Shown here: positions 28,233 to 37,315 of the stretch, in pieces
Position numbering within the stretch: the stretch's first letter is position 1
Layout of the letters: the number at the start of each line of letters is the position of its first letter
Origin: Neiella holothuriorum
Lineage (GTDB): Bacteria > Pseudomonadota > Gammaproteobacteria > Enterobacterales > Neiellaceae
Reading direction: 5' to 3'
DNA: 64,000 nt
NCBI RefSeq assembly: GCF_019457915.1
Contig: NZ_JAHZSS010000012.1
Location: forward strand, 60,892 to 124,891
Notes under the pieces: generated by a model
Databases searched by the model: none
What the model was told of the DNA's origin: nothing
What the model saw: the letters and a program-made list of their open reading frames with translations, nothing else
Made by a program: the position numbers and the translations under genes

Positions 28233-28475
28233 ATGACTGATTCAATTCACGGCCATGCCGTCATGGAAATGATGCTTGAAGCCAACACGCAATTTAGCCG
28301 CGAAAGCTTAAAACAAGCGATTGAAGCGAAGTTCGGCGTAGGCACCAAGTTCCATACTTGTAGTGCCAGCGACATGGACGCCAATGCATTGATTGAATTT
28401 CTGGCCGCACGCGGTAAATTTGTCGAAACCGATGCTGGCTTCAATACCGCTAAAGAGAAGATTTGTAATCACTGA
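28233..28475 (+). CDS. yecH: YecH-family small metal-binding-type protein
   Basis: The 80-aa product is nearly collinear with E. coli YecH (79 aa): SIHGHAVMEMMLEA at the start, FHTCSASDMDANALIEFLAARGKF in the middle and KICNH at the end. The conserved His and Cys residues (HGH, FHTC, ICNH) are the basis for annotation of the family as metal-binding; the function is unknown. GAAAGGTGA precedes the ATG and a terminator follows, so it is monocistronic. Confidence 0.9.
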   Translation: MTDSIHGHAVMEMMLEANTQFSRESLKQAIEAKFGVGTKFHTCSASDMDANALIEFLAARGKFVETDAGFNTAKEKICNH

Positions 28476-28504
28476 TCGTATCTTTAGCCAACAAATAAAC
28501 TCAC

Positions 28505-28544
28505 AAAATGGAATTCATCCATTTCGGACCAATTCCATTTTTTT
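28505..28544 (+). terminator. Intrinsic terminator of yecH
   Basis: AAATGGAATT pairs with AATTCCATTT around a 15-nt loop and runs into a T tract (to 28544), 30 bp after the yecH stop. Confidence 0.85.
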
Positions 28545-28627
28545 ATGTAGAATGCCACCGCAATAATTAACAGTGTCGTTGTCGCGCCTTATGCAGGTTC
28601 TAAGTCGCCTTTAGGTTTGTCCGTTAT

Positions 28628-29539
28628 ATGGTGAAATTCCCAACTTATTTAACCGCCCTGTTGTGGATTTTTAGCATTGGACTTTGCCCTGCTGGTCACG
28701 CTTGCGATACCACCGTCAAACATCAATATGTAGAAATCGAACGCGATAGAGTCGTTTTGGCGTTACTCAAACACGCGCTTAGTAAGACAGACCGCGACAT
28801 CTGTTTCGAGCCCATCAAGTTTGTTGCCAATGAAGTTCGCTATTCAACATTGTTACAGTCAGACGAGCTCGATGTGTTTTGGGCCAGTTCCGGCTCTAGC
28901 GCCGCGCAATACGCAGCCCCCATTCAACAACCCATATTTCTTGGTTTGACTGGTTATCGCATTTTGGTCATTCGCAAAGCCGATCAAGTGAAGTTCAACA
29001 ATGTCGATACTATTGAAGACTTAAAACAATTTAACGTTGGCCAAGGATTGTTTTGGGGCGATACAAAAATTCTGGAACAAGCGGGCTTTTCTGTCACAAA
29101 AGCAGGCGAAGCAAAAAACTTGTGGAAAATGCTTTCATCGAAACGATTTGATTTCTTATCGATTGGCGCGCATGAACCATGGGCCCAACTGGCAACCCGG
29201 CCAGAACTTGCAGTTGAACAAAACTTACTACTCGCCTACCCGCTGGCGTTGCAGTTCTATGTATCAACGAAAGACACGGCGCTATACGAGCTTATTGAGC
29301 AAGGGATGCGGCTCGCGTTGGCCGACGGCAGCTATCAGCAAGTATTGTTGCAATCCAACATCATTCAACAAATGTTAGCCAATGCGAATTTACTACAACG
29401 GCGTCAGCTTATTATTGAAGACGATGCGTTATTGAAATTGCTGCCACCAGGCTATCAAATGCAACTGCCCACATTTTTAATTGAAGCTGAGCGCCAACTG
29501 AAACCGTTTGAATCGGAAATGAACGATTTAATCGATTGA
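28628..29539 (+). CDS. Orphan periplasmic substrate-binding protein
   Basis: The 303-aa protein has a signal peptide (about residues 1-25, ending PAGHA) and the two-lobe pattern of family 3-like transporter substrate-binding proteins: ELDVFWASSGSSAAQY, LGLTGYRILVIRKAD, then IEDLKQFNVGQGLFWGDTKILEQAGF and KRFDFLSIGAHEPWAQL. That last block resembles the second-lobe hinge of small family 3 receptors found next to signalling proteins. No permease, kinase or cyclase is next to it. Its 3' end overlaps the convergent fruK-like gene by 12 bp. Ligand and partner are unknown. Confidence 0.7.
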   Translation: MVKFPTYLTALLWIFSIGLCPAGHACDTTVKHQYVEIERDRVVLALLKHALSKTDRDICFEPIKFVANEVRYSTLLQSDELDVFWASSGSSAAQYAAPIQQPIFLGLTGYRILVIRKADQVKFNNVDTIEDLKQFNVGQGLFWGDTKILEQAGFSVTKAGEAKNLWKMLSSKRFDFLSIGAHEPWAQLATRPELAVEQNLLLAYPLALQFYVSTKDTALYELIEQGMRLALADGSYQQVLLQSNIIQQMLANANLLQRRQLIIEDDALLKLLPPGYQMQLPTFLIEAERQLKPFESEMNDLID

Positions 29540-30472
29540 TTCAACCGCGACGTTTGCCAGCAAGGCTTGGATACGCATCTCATCAGGCACATTGACCCCG
29601 TGTTGGGTCACTGCCCACGCCGAAAGCGCAACGGCTTTTTTCAAAGTTTGTTCAAAAGGCAGATCATTTAACCAACCCCAAGCAAGACCGGCAACTAAGG
29701 TATCGCCAGCCCCAACCGTGCTATGCACCTGAACCACCGGTGGTTTGCAGTGGAATTCACCATGGGCGCCAAAGGTATAAACGCCAGCCGCTCCCGCTGA
29801 AACGATCAGCGTTTGCCTTGGCGTCATTGCTAACTGCCTCGTTTCCGTACCGATTGTGTCGGGCTCTATTTGGCGGCCAAGTAATTGCGCTAGCTCGTCT
29901 TGATTAGGTTTAAGCCATTCCGGCTGAGCTTGCCAAGCTGCCAGTAACGCATCGCCGCTGGTATCAACAAAGGTTGTTGCGCCTTGCTGTTTGAGCTGGC
30001 TGATAAGCTCACTGAGGTACGCCGGCGCTATGCCCTGTGGCAAACTGCCAGCAATAATCACTAGCGTATTGCCATTGGCACACTCAACAAGGTGCTGCAA
30101 CAGAGTTTGCTGTGCGGCTTTATCAACGCTAAAGCCACTAAAATTGATGTCGGTAACTTGACCGTGAGCCTCAGCCAGTTTGACGTTGGTGCGGGTTAGC
30201 CCCGGTACACGAATAAAGTGTTCGGTTAAGTTGTACTTAGCAGCGTAATGGGTAAATAGCTCGTCGAAGTCTGCTTGATTTTGTTCCCCTAAAAAGCCCG
30301 TTGTGTGCACCTTGGCGCCCAACTGAGCAAGTACGCAAGCGACATTAATACCTTTGCCCGCGGCACGCCTAGAGTCGTCATGCACTCGGTTAACGTGTCC
30401 AATATTAAGCTGCGACACGTCACCGGTCATATCAATCGCAGGATTTAAGGTGACCGTTATGATTTGTTTCAT
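29528..30472 (-). CDS. fruK: PfkB-family kinase, probably 1-phosphofructokinase
   Basis: FruK phosphorylates fructose-1-phosphate to fructose-1,6-bisphosphate. The 314-aa protein carries the PfkB signatures: TVTLNPAIDMT at the start (typical of the FruK/LacC/PfkB branch), RRAAGKGINVACVLAQLG, LKPNQDELAQLLG and the catalytic STVGAGDTLVAGLAWG. FruK normally sits in fruB-fruK-fruA with its PTS genes. Here no PTS gene is present, so the source of the substrate is unclear, and tagatose-6-phosphate or another sugar phosphate remains possible. The stop overlaps the opposing binding-protein gene by 12 bp. Confidence 0.8.
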   Translation of the reverse strand: MKQIITVTLNPAIDMTGDVSQLNIGHVNRVHDDSRRAAGKGINVACVLAQLGAKVHTTGFLGEQNQADFDELFTHYAAKYNLTEHFIRVPGLTRTNVKLAEAHGQVTDINFSGFSVDKAAQQTLLQHLVECANGNTLVIIAGSLPQGIAPAYLSELISQLKQQGATTFVDTSGDALLAAWQAQPEWLKPNQDELAQLLGRQIEPDTIGTETRQLAMTPRQTLIVSAGAAGVYTFGAHGEFHCKPPVVQVHSTVGAGDTLVAGLAWGWLNDLPFEQTLKKAVALSAWAVTQHGVNVPDEMRIQALLANVAVESID

Positions 30473-30792
30473 TGGCGAAGCGCAAACCTTCAGTTACATG
30501 CGGCTCAAGCTTTCACCGCGTTTAACACTAACAGTTTCCATGATGGCAATGAAATTTACCCAACACAACGTTGTGAACCGCTACTGACCGTCAGTTTTGC
30601 AAAATGGCGATTGTGATTGCTTAACGTATTGATGAGTTTCCGAAGGGTAGTAAATTAATGACTGATCGAATAATCGTTACCGAGCAACGCCTATGCAGCT
30701 AATTTGTAAACTGACTAACCTAGCCTGCCTGATTTAATGATTAGGCCCTATCAGCATGAAGCAATGGGTTCGTCATGATCGGCAATTGCCAA
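30473..30792. other. Intergenic region between fruK and the ABC exporter
   Basis: This 320-bp gap precedes fruK and follows the ABC exporter, both on the minus strand. It contains no supported gene and no Cra/FruR-type site I can recognise. A short palindrome GGCAATTGCC (30781-30790) sits right after the exporter stop, without a T tract. Confidence 0.35.
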
Positions 30793-32580
30793 TCATAACT
30801 GAGTGTCGTTTCCGTAAAGTGTCTGATAGAGACCCGCCACACTACTCAATTGCTGATGACTACCACTTTGGCAAATCACCCCATCGTCGAGCACAAACAC
30901 GCGATCGGCCTGAGCGATAGCGCTTAATCGATGGGCAATAATTAATGTGGTACGGGCTTTTAAAAATTGCTGGAGATTGGCAAGAACCTCGGCCTCTGTC
31001 GCTACATCCAACGCCGATGTTGCCTCATCCAATATCACCACCTTAGGATTACTTAACACCATCCGCGCAATAGCGAGCCGTTGTCGCTGACCGCCCGATA
31101 AACGAACGCCATTGCGCCCAACTACTGAAGCTAATTGTTCCGGCAGCGACACCACAAAGTCTTTTAACGCGGCCACGCTTAACGCTTGCCAAACTTCGTC
31201 ATCTGTATGGTCAGCCCCCATGGTCAGGTTTTCCCGCAGGCTGGTATTAAACAAGGCCGGCTGTTGCAACACCGTCGCGACATTCGCTCGTACCGCATCA
31301 ACGCCAATGGTGTTAATCGGCACATCGTTATAGGCAATGCTGCCACGTTGCGGTTGGTACAAGCCCAGTAGCAGTTGTACCAAGGTTGATTTACCACCAC
31401 CACTCATCGACACCAGCGCCGCGGTTTCTCCTGCCGGCACATGCAAGCTGATTTGTTTTAGTAGCGGCGCTTCTTCGCTGTAAGCGAAACTAACGTCGTT
31501 TAAGGTAAGCGCGATGGCATCGGATTCAGTAAAGGGGTTAACGCCATTTGGATAACTGGGCTCTTTAGGCAATGCCAGGACCGCATTGAGGCGAGCGATT
31601 GCGGCTTTTGCACCAAACCACGAATACTGCATATTGAGCAGCTCTTGTACCGGCCCCATCATGAACCAGAGATAACCAAACACAGCAAACATTTGGCCAA
31701 TTGAAAGATCGGAGATCAGCACCATCATCATGGCCACTGCCCGAAAGACCTCAAAGCCAAGTAGGAAAATAGTAAAACTAAAGCGCCCCATCGCTTCGGT
31801 TTTCCACTGTGATCCGATCGCTCGATTCTTTAGCTCAATAGCGGCTTCGCCAACTTTGGCAAAGTAGTGACCATCACGGCGAATTGCCCGTAGCTGATGA
31901 ATGGCATCTAAGGTTTCAATGAGCGCTTGCTGAAACGCTTCAGTGGCGGCATTTTCCTTGGTTTTTAACTTTTTAACCTGCTTTCCGAATAGCTGTGAAA
32001 AATAAATAACCACCGGATTGAGCAGTAAAATAAACAGGCCAAGTTGCCAACTAATTGCTAACAATATGGCGGCAACGCCAATCAATGTCAGCACCGCAAC
32101 AATAAACTTTGAAATTGTGCCACTGATAAATTGGTCGAGGGTATCAACATCAGTAATGCAGCGCGCACTGATCCCGCCTGAGCCCTGAGTTTCATATTCC
32201 CGCAGTTGAACTTGCGGCAAATGGGTCAATAAACGCTGACGAATCGACAAGCTGATTTGCTTGCCGATGATGGTGAATTGGCGCGATTGCATGACACTTA
32301 ACACCAGTGACAACAGTCGCAAGATCATGACGGTCAGTAGGATCGCGCCAATGTAGCCCATTGCGCTGTGCCATTGGCTGGGAAAAATTTGATTCATCCA
32401 GCCGACTGCAACGCCAGGCTTATCCAGCAACACTTCATCGACCAACATTGGCATCATCAATGGTATTGGCACACTGATAAGCGTTGCCGCAATGGCAACG
32501 ATATGGGCTTTTACGAGGGTTGGTTTATGTTGTTTGATTTGTTGCCATAAGCTGGCCCAGCTAATGGAATCTTGGCTCAT
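30793..32580 (-). CDS. Type I ABC exporter (fused membrane and ATPase) linked to HutW
   Basis: This 595-aa half-transporter has six membrane segments in residues about 20-315 (ABC_membrane fold) and a C-terminal ATPase with Walker A SMSGGGKST near residue 392, signature LSGGQRQRLA near 497 and Walker B VVILDEATSA. It probably works as a homodimer moving a substrate out of the cytoplasm. Its ATG overlaps the hutW stop by 4 bp, so it is translationally coupled to a radical-SAM heme-degrading enzyme. Export of a tetrapyrrole product or excess heme is an inference from that link; generic multidrug or lipid export remains possible. Confidence 0.88.
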   Translation of the reverse strand: MSQDSISWASLWQQIKQHKPTLVKAHIVAIAATLISVPIPLMMPMLVDEVLLDKPGVAVGWMNQIFPSQWHSAMGYIGAILLTVMILRLLSLVLSVMQSRQFTIIGKQISLSIRQRLLTHLPQVQLREYETQGSGGISARCITDVDTLDQFISGTISKFIVAVLTLIGVAAILLAISWQLGLFILLLNPVVIYFSQLFGKQVKKLKTKENAATEAFQQALIETLDAIHQLRAIRRDGHYFAKVGEAAIELKNRAIGSQWKTEAMGRFSFTIFLLGFEVFRAVAMMMVLISDLSIGQMFAVFGYLWFMMGPVQELLNMQYSWFGAKAAIARLNAVLALPKEPSYPNGVNPFTESDAIALTLNDVSFAYSEEAPLLKQISLHVPAGETAALVSMSGGGKSTLVQLLLGLYQPQRGSIAYNDVPINTIGVDAVRANVATVLQQPALFNTSLRENLTMGADHTDDEVWQALSVAALKDFVVSLPEQLASVVGRNGVRLSGGQRQRLAIARMVLSNPKVVILDEATSALDVATEAEVLANLQQFLKARTTLIIAHRLSAIAQADRVFVLDDGVICQSGSHQQLSSVAGLYQTLYGNDTQL

Positions 32581-33965
32581 GCGGCGTGCTCGCAGGCCTC
32601 AACAGCCTGTTGGTTTTGGTTTAGGTACTGCAACATACCATTGGCTAAATTAACAGACCAGAATTGTCCGGCCATGGTCAATCGAACACCATCACTATGA
32701 CATTGAGCTAACCCATGTTGTTGCCATTTCAAAAATAATGGGCCGGCTGCTTTGTAGCGCGCATGACCGATTGCTGATGCCGTGAGGTGGCCGCGATCAC
32801 ATGCCCCCACTAACGCCGCGTCTAACAAATGGTTTGGTGATTTAGCCATCATCATCGCGACGGGCCATTGTTGATCGTCCAACGCTTGTTGCCATGGTTC
32901 GATATCCCGCGGTTGCATGTAGCCAAAGCCAGCTAAATTACCACCTGCACCGGCGCCTACCGCAAGAATTTCCGCTCCTGATTTTGCCATCGCGTTGTAA
33001 CAACTCTTTTCTTTGTCGCCACTGGCCCAATGACAATAACTCAACTGCTTCCAGCCACTTTTATTGAGGAAGTTCGCACCTTGTTGGTACAGCAATGCGC
33101 GCTCGGCCGATCCCATTGGCTCGGCGAGCCGCCCCTGCTCAACATCACGCTCAATGCCCGATCCTTTGAACTGAATTAACTGGTACAGATCTACGCCATC
33201 AACGCCAGCTTCAAGGGTGTCTTGCAAATCTTGTTGCCAGGTTTGTGCCGTTTGGTGCGGCAGGCCGTACATCAAATCAATGGCGATTGTTGCAGCATTA
33301 GCGCCTGTTAAACGCTTTAGTTGTTGCAACAGTGGCTGCCGATCATCTAAGCGTTTGGCCGGGCGGCGCACCTGGGTGTCAAAACTCTGCACACCAAATG
33401 AAAAACGATTAAAGCCACCGGCTAACGCTTGCTCAAATTTGGCATCGTCAAATTTGTTTAATCGGCCTTCTAAGGTTATTTCGCAATCAGGCGTTAATGG
33501 CAATAATTGCTGAATTCGCTGGCCTAACTGAAAAATTTGCTCGGCTGATAAATCGGTCGGTGTACCACCGCCGATATAAACTGCGTCGAATGGTTGCGCC
33601 TGACTCCATGGCTGACGGGCCTTGCGCTCTAAATCTAACAGCAATAACTGAAAGTAGTCAGCCATCAACTTCGGCGATGCGGCGTATTTGAAGAAGTTAC
33701 AAAAACTACAGCGCACTCGGCAAAAGGGTATGTGAACGTACAATGCACGCCCTTTAACACTGACGGTTGGTTCACTCAGCAATGCCGATAATGTTTGTTG
33801 TGATCGGTCTGCAGAAAGCGGCGGCACGCCACCACGCCCGGCATGAGCCGAGGATTTACCCGAAAATGCATATTGCAGTGGCGACGGTGACGGTCTCCCT
33901 GTCATGGCTTCGGTAAACACTAATGAGGCGTGATCAATCAAAGGCGCTTGGGGTTGAATCGTCAT
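32577..33965 (-). CDS. hutW: Heme-degrading radical SAM methyltransferase HutW
   Basis: HutW/ChuW opens the heme ring without oxygen by radical methyl transfer, freeing iron as a linear tetrapyrrole forms. The 462-aa protein is HemN-like, with the radical SAM cysteines C82, C86 and C89 in FCRVRCSFC, a YIGGGTPT motif, FSFGVQSFD and YGLPHQT. The N-terminal part (MTGRPSPSPLQYAFSGKSSAHAG split around residue 30) and the ending are typical of HutW and differ from coproporphyrinogen dehydrogenase. Location beside hutZ and hutX supports the assignment. It is separated from hutZ by 108 bp holding a terminator, so it may have its own promoter, or read-through may occur. Confidence 0.92.
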   Translation of the reverse strand: MTIQPQAPLIDHASLVFTEAMTGRPSPSPLQYAFSGKSSAHAGRGGVPPLSADRSQQTLSALLSEPTVSVKGRALYVHIPFCRVRCSFCNFFKYAASPKLMADYFQLLLLDLERKARQPWSQAQPFDAVYIGGGTPTDLSAEQIFQLGQRIQQLLPLTPDCEITLEGRLNKFDDAKFEQALAGGFNRFSFGVQSFDTQVRRPAKRLDDRQPLLQQLKRLTGANAATIAIDLMYGLPHQTAQTWQQDLQDTLEAGVDGVDLYQLIQFKGSGIERDVEQGRLAEPMGSAERALLYQQGANFLNKSGWKQLSYCHWASGDKEKSCYNAMAKSGAEILAVGAGAGGNLAGFGYMQPRDIEPWQQALDDQQWPVAMMMAKSPNHLLDAALVGACDRGHLTASAIGHARYKAAGPLFLKWQQHGLAQCHSDGVRLTMAGQFWSVNLANGMLQYLNQNQQAVEACEHAA

Positions 33966-34024
33966 GTCTTACTCCTGCATGGACGGGATGACCGGCTTGG
34001 TGAATCACCCAAGCCGTTGAGTAT

Positions 34025-34059
34025 AAAAACAACAAAACTGGCCACTCTTCAGTAGCCAG
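34025..34059 (-). terminator. Terminator after hutA-hutX-hutZ
   Basis: On the minus strand CTGGCTACT pairs with AGTGGCCAG (34051-34059 and 34038-34046 complement) with one mismatch and a 4-nt loop, followed by a T-rich tail (complement of 34025-34037). It lies 15 bp after the hutZ stop. Confidence 0.72.
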
Positions 34060-34073
34060 CTTCGGTTGAACCA

Positions 34074-34607
34074 CTATGCTTGCGCTGATTCTTCGCGCTT
34101 TTTATGGCCGTCTCGCATATGGGCAATTTCTTCACCCAACAGGCCCGCTCCAGTAAACGAAAATGCGCGGCCAAAGCCTTTTACAAAGCGGCCGCTTTGT
34201 GGCTCAAGTCGGAACAATTTAAAGTCACCTAACTGACTTAAATTGGTAATGAGTTCACCATGCCGATTAGCGAGCACATCAATGCCCGCTTGCCATGCGT
34301 TGTCATTGTTATCAATGAGCTTTGCTTGAACTTGGTAGCTGACCCGTAAACGTGCAAACAATTGATCGGCGCTATCTTCATCTTCTACCACCAACACCGA
34401 GGCAAACGGGTTCAGTTGCAAGTTGATCGCATGCACTGCTATTTCACTTAGCAATACATAAAAGCACTCGTTATCAATGGCGAACGGTGCGTACGACGCA
34501 TACGGCGTACCTTCTTCGGTCGTGGATGCCAAAAATAGACTTTTTCGGCTGTCTAATAGCGCTTTGATTTCCGGCCCAACTCGGCCTGCGATACGTTCAC
34601 TCGACAT
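34074..34607 (-). CDS. hutZ: Heme utilisation protein HutZ
   Basis: HutZ binds heme and takes part in its breakdown in Vibrio-type systems. The 177-aa protein has the split-barrel FMN-binding-like fold (ALLDSRKSLFLASTTEEGTPYASYAPFAI) and the C-terminal FVKGFGRAFSF and HMRDGHKKR blocks; the histidine in the last block corresponds to the heme ligand H170 of V. cholerae HutZ. GGAGAG precedes the ATG. It follows hutX by 22 bp, which fits heme hand-over from HutX. Confidence 0.93.
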   Translation of the reverse strand: MSSERIAGRVGPEIKALLDSRKSLFLASTTEEGTPYASYAPFAIDNECFYVLLSEIAVHAINLQLNPFASVLVVEDEDSADQLFARLRVSYQVQAKLIDNNDNAWQAGIDVLANRHGELITNLSQLGDFKLFRLEPQSGRFVKGFGRAFSFTGAGLLGEEIAHMRDGHKKREESAQA

Positions 34608-34629
34608 GGTCTCTCCAACACGTTGGTGT

Positions 34630-35046
34630 TTAGTTATTAGGCGTAAAGCCGTTAGTTTTTATGTTGTTAAATTTTTCTAATTGTTCTGGGTGGATGCTGT
34701 GTTCAGCATCGCGCCCTAAATACACTTTAAAAATTGGCTGCCCTTTACGGTCTTCAAAAATAAACGCGTAACTGTCCATGCCGCGATGTTGCCGCGCTAA
34801 CAACCGCACGCCGGCAATGGCTTGCAGTTTGATGTGGCCACTAAAGCCCATTTCACCAAGCGCTAAGTTGTAATAGCCCTCTGCAATACTGCCTACGGGA
34901 AACACACCTTTAAATTCGAACACACAGCCAGCAACAATCACGATTGTGGTGGTGTTGCGCCATGTAGCTAGTTCAGCCATTAATGCTTGGGCCTGCTCAC
35001 CTGGCAGTACGACTTGTTGTTCGGCAGAAACGTTTTCTTCTGTCAT
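34630..35046 (-). CDS. hutX: Cytoplasmic heme carrier HutX
   Basis: HutX stores and carries heme in the cytoplasm and passes it to HutZ. The 138-aa protein is of the usual short length for the family and contains CVFEFKGVFPVG and YYNLALGEMGFSGHIKL, with IFKVYLGRDA near the end, all typical of HutX/HuvX. A GAGG ribosome-binding site lies just upstream of the ATG. It lies between hutA and hutZ; a strong hairpin separates it from hutA and may lower its expression relative to hutA or mark an mRNA processing site. Confidence 0.9.
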   Translation of the reverse strand: MTEENVSAEQQVVLPGEQAQALMAELATWRNTTTIVIVAGCVFEFKGVFPVGSIAEGYYNLALGEMGFSGHIKLQAIAGVRLLARQHRGMDSYAFIFEDRKGQPIFKVYLGRDAEHSIHPEQLEKFNNIKTNGFTPNN

Positions 35047-35059
35047 GATGACCTCATGT

Positions 35060-35082
35060 CAGAGCCAGCATTGCTGGCTCTG
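35060..35082 (-). other. Perfect intergenic hairpin between hutA and hutX
   Basis: CAGAGCCAGC and GCTGGCTCTG form a perfect 10-bp stem with a 3-nt loop, 25 bp after the hutA stop and 14 bp before the hutX ATG. No T tract follows, so it is more likely a stabiliser or processing element than a terminator. Confidence 0.6.
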
Positions 35083-35107
35083 AATCTTGTTATGTTAAGA
35101 CGATGAA

Positions 35108-37150
35108 TTAAAAACTGTATTTGGCGGAAAAAATCACTTCACGGCCAACTTGGTCGAGCTCATCCCAGGCTTGACGATAGTGTTTATCAGTGACGTTATT
35201 GATGGTTAAATCGAGTTTCAATGCCGCCAGTGATGATGGTTGATAGGACACATATAAATCGCCAACGGTATAACCGTCATAAGTTGTGCCGTCTAAATTC
35301 TCTTCGTAATCGGTGCGAGTCTGATCTTTGGCATGAATCACGCGCACACCCGCTTTCAACTGCTCACTTAAGAATGCATAACTTAGATCTGCAGAAAGGG
35401 TATCGGCTGGGATGTTGGTGAGATCTTCGCCGGTAATATCATCTTCGCCGCGCACAATGCCGTACGCTAGTGTGGCGTTAAACGCCTGGTAGCGATAATT
35501 GGCGCTAATTTCAAAACCTTCAATCGTGGCTTCATCAACGTTGTACCAATAGGTTTTACCCGGATCCATGACAGGGTAAAAAGTTGGATCAGTCACGATC
35601 TGCTCGATGAAATCGTCCACCTTGTTTTGAAATACTGAGGTTTGAATTTGCAAGCCATCATTTTCCGCAAACACGCCACCGAACTTGGCCTTGGCCATTA
35701 ACTCGGTATTGGCAGCTTGCTCGGGTTTCAGATCGGGGTTTGGCTCAAAGCTATTACAAAACCCTTCGAACATGCAGAAGTGATAGCCAGTTGAATACAG
35801 CTCCTCTGAGCTTGGTGCTCGAAACGCTCGGTCGTGACGCAATGTTAATTCAAGCCAGTCTTGTGCTTGCCAAATCAACGCAGCCGATGGTGACAGATCA
35901 TTGTCAGAGCGGTCTTCGGTTAAGTTTTTGGCTTCGGTCGAGAAGTAATCGTAACGCGCACCAACTTCCACCGACCAATTTTTAGCGACCGGGTAACTGG
36001 CTTGAATGAAGCCACCCCAAATGTCGGTTTCTGCATCCGGTGGCGTTGGTCGGTTATCACCGCCACGCTCCGCTTTAAAGTCTTCGGTATGGCCGTCGAT
36101 ACCGTACAACAAAGTGACATCGCCCACGGTCGAGACGTTGTTAATATTAATGCCGTAAACATCAAGTTCGGTAGCATCAGAACGGCCATCGCTCACCCGC
36201 TCTTCATCCATATCAACGCTGTTCCAATAGGCTTTAACTTGCGCATTTAGATAAGGTGATTGGGTATTGATACGGTAATCAAGCGCTATATTGGCCGTGT
36301 CTTGATCGCAGTTGATGAGAAAATTACTAGAGCCGTTTGGATCTGCCGAGCCGTTTGATGGCACTGAGCCAGAGACGTTAGCCGCACGCACATTGAAGCC
36401 CAGCGATTGGTGATCGTCAATTTGCCACTCCGCTTTACCCATCATGCCTTTATCAATGGAGGCCGAGCCGATCAAACGACTGCCATCGCCCAATTCAGCA
36501 TCATTGGAGTTTCGGTAATAGGCACTGAACAATAAATCGAGGGAATCGGTGCGCCCGGCAATGGCACCTGTCGTGGTAGATTTATCATTGTTGTCGTTAT
36601 AACCGGTCTTGATAAAGCCACCGAGGTTTTGCTCGGGCGCCAATAGATCGCCGGCCGACACGGTATTTTGAGCAACAACACCAGCTACTGCACCAGAGCC
36701 CCAAAGGCTACTGGCAGGCCCTTTAACCACTTCAATACTGGTCAACAATTCAGGATCAAGAAAGTAACTAGGACGGTGGCCAGATTCAAAGACCTGACGT
36801 ACGCCATCAATTGTTTGCAGCACCTTGTTACCCGACAAACCACGAATATTTACGCTCTGATTGTTGGCACGTGGGCCGCCGCTCACCGCAATATTCGGTT
36901 CATAAGAAACAGCTTCGGCAACCGATTGCGGTTGAATCGCGTCAAGTTGCTCTTTTTCGACAACGGCAAGCGGGCGAGTTACCTCATCTTCAGTGGTTTC
37001 AACTCGCGTAGCATTAACGACGACGGCTTTGATTTCAAAAACCTGCTCATCGGTGCTCAATGTTGATTCTGATGGTGCGTCCGCTGCAATAACTGGCGTG
37101 CTTAACGCACAACTCACGAAAAAAGCTAAAGGCTTGATGTTCATGTTCAT
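35108..37150 (-). CDS. hutA: TonB-dependent heme/hemoglobin receptor HutA
   Basis: This outer-membrane receptor imports heme with energy from TonB. The 680-aa precursor has a signal peptide (to about residue 23), a plug domain (about 45-160, with VVNATR, EPNIAVSGGPRANNQSVNIRG and VEVVKGPASSLWGSGA-like text) and a 22-strand barrel ending in FSAKYSF. The heme-receptor hallmarks FRAPSSEELY and NPDLKPE are present around residue 450-480, with a His in YHFCMF between them. It leads the leftward operon hutA-hutX-hutZ and is divergent from tonB, with a Fur-type site between. Iron-repressed expression is expected. Confidence 0.92.
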   Translation of the reverse strand: MNMNIKPLAFFVSCALSTPVIAADAPSESTLSTDEQVFEIKAVVVNATRVETTEDEVTRPLAVVEKEQLDAIQPQSVAEAVSYEPNIAVSGGPRANNQSVNIRGLSGNKVLQTIDGVRQVFESGHRPSYFLDPELLTSIEVVKGPASSLWGSGAVAGVVAQNTVSAGDLLAPEQNLGGFIKTGYNDNNDKSTTTGAIAGRTDSLDLLFSAYYRNSNDAELGDGSRLIGSASIDKGMMGKAEWQIDDHQSLGFNVRAANVSGSVPSNGSADPNGSSNFLINCDQDTANIALDYRINTQSPYLNAQVKAYWNSVDMDEERVSDGRSDATELDVYGININNVSTVGDVTLLYGIDGHTEDFKAERGGDNRPTPPDAETDIWGGFIQASYPVAKNWSVEVGARYDYFSTEAKNLTEDRSDNDLSPSAALIWQAQDWLELTLRHDRAFRAPSSEELYSTGYHFCMFEGFCNSFEPNPDLKPEQAANTELMAKAKFGGVFAENDGLQIQTSVFQNKVDDFIEQIVTDPTFYPVMDPGKTYWYNVDEATIEGFEISANYRYQAFNATLAYGIVRGEDDITGEDLTNIPADTLSADLSYAFLSEQLKAGVRVIHAKDQTRTDYEENLDGTTYDGYTVGDLYVSYQPSSLAALKLDLTINNVTDKHYRQAWDELDQVGREVIFSAKYSF

Positions 37151-37268
37151 CCCAAAATAGTGTTTATGATGTTCTGGCTAACCTGTTTGAATATGCGATT
37201 TAGGTACAAATCGAATGCTTTCTGATGAAGCAACTGGGCGGGATATTACCGAGACACAATAATAATGT

Positions 37269-37289
37269 AAATGGGGATCATTATCATTT
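37269..37289. promoter_or_regulatory. Fur box in the hutA-tonB divergent region
   Basis: Read on the minus strand the sequence AAATGATAATGATCCCCATTT contains the Fur-type repeat ATGATAATGAT and has 5-bp inverted ends. It lies 119 bp upstream of hutA and 66 bp upstream of tonB, overlapping the likely tonB -35 element, so one site could control both operons. Confidence 0.75.
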
Positions 37290-37315
37290 GCACTTAGATT
37301 TGTTTTAGTTAGAAT
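37288..37315 (+). promoter_or_regulatory. Likely sigma-70 promoter of tonB-exbBD-hutBCD
   Basis: TTGCAC (37288-37293) and TAGAAT (37310-37315) are separated by 16 bp and lie 40 bp before the tonB ATG. The -35 element overlaps the end of the Fur box. Confidence 0.5.
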
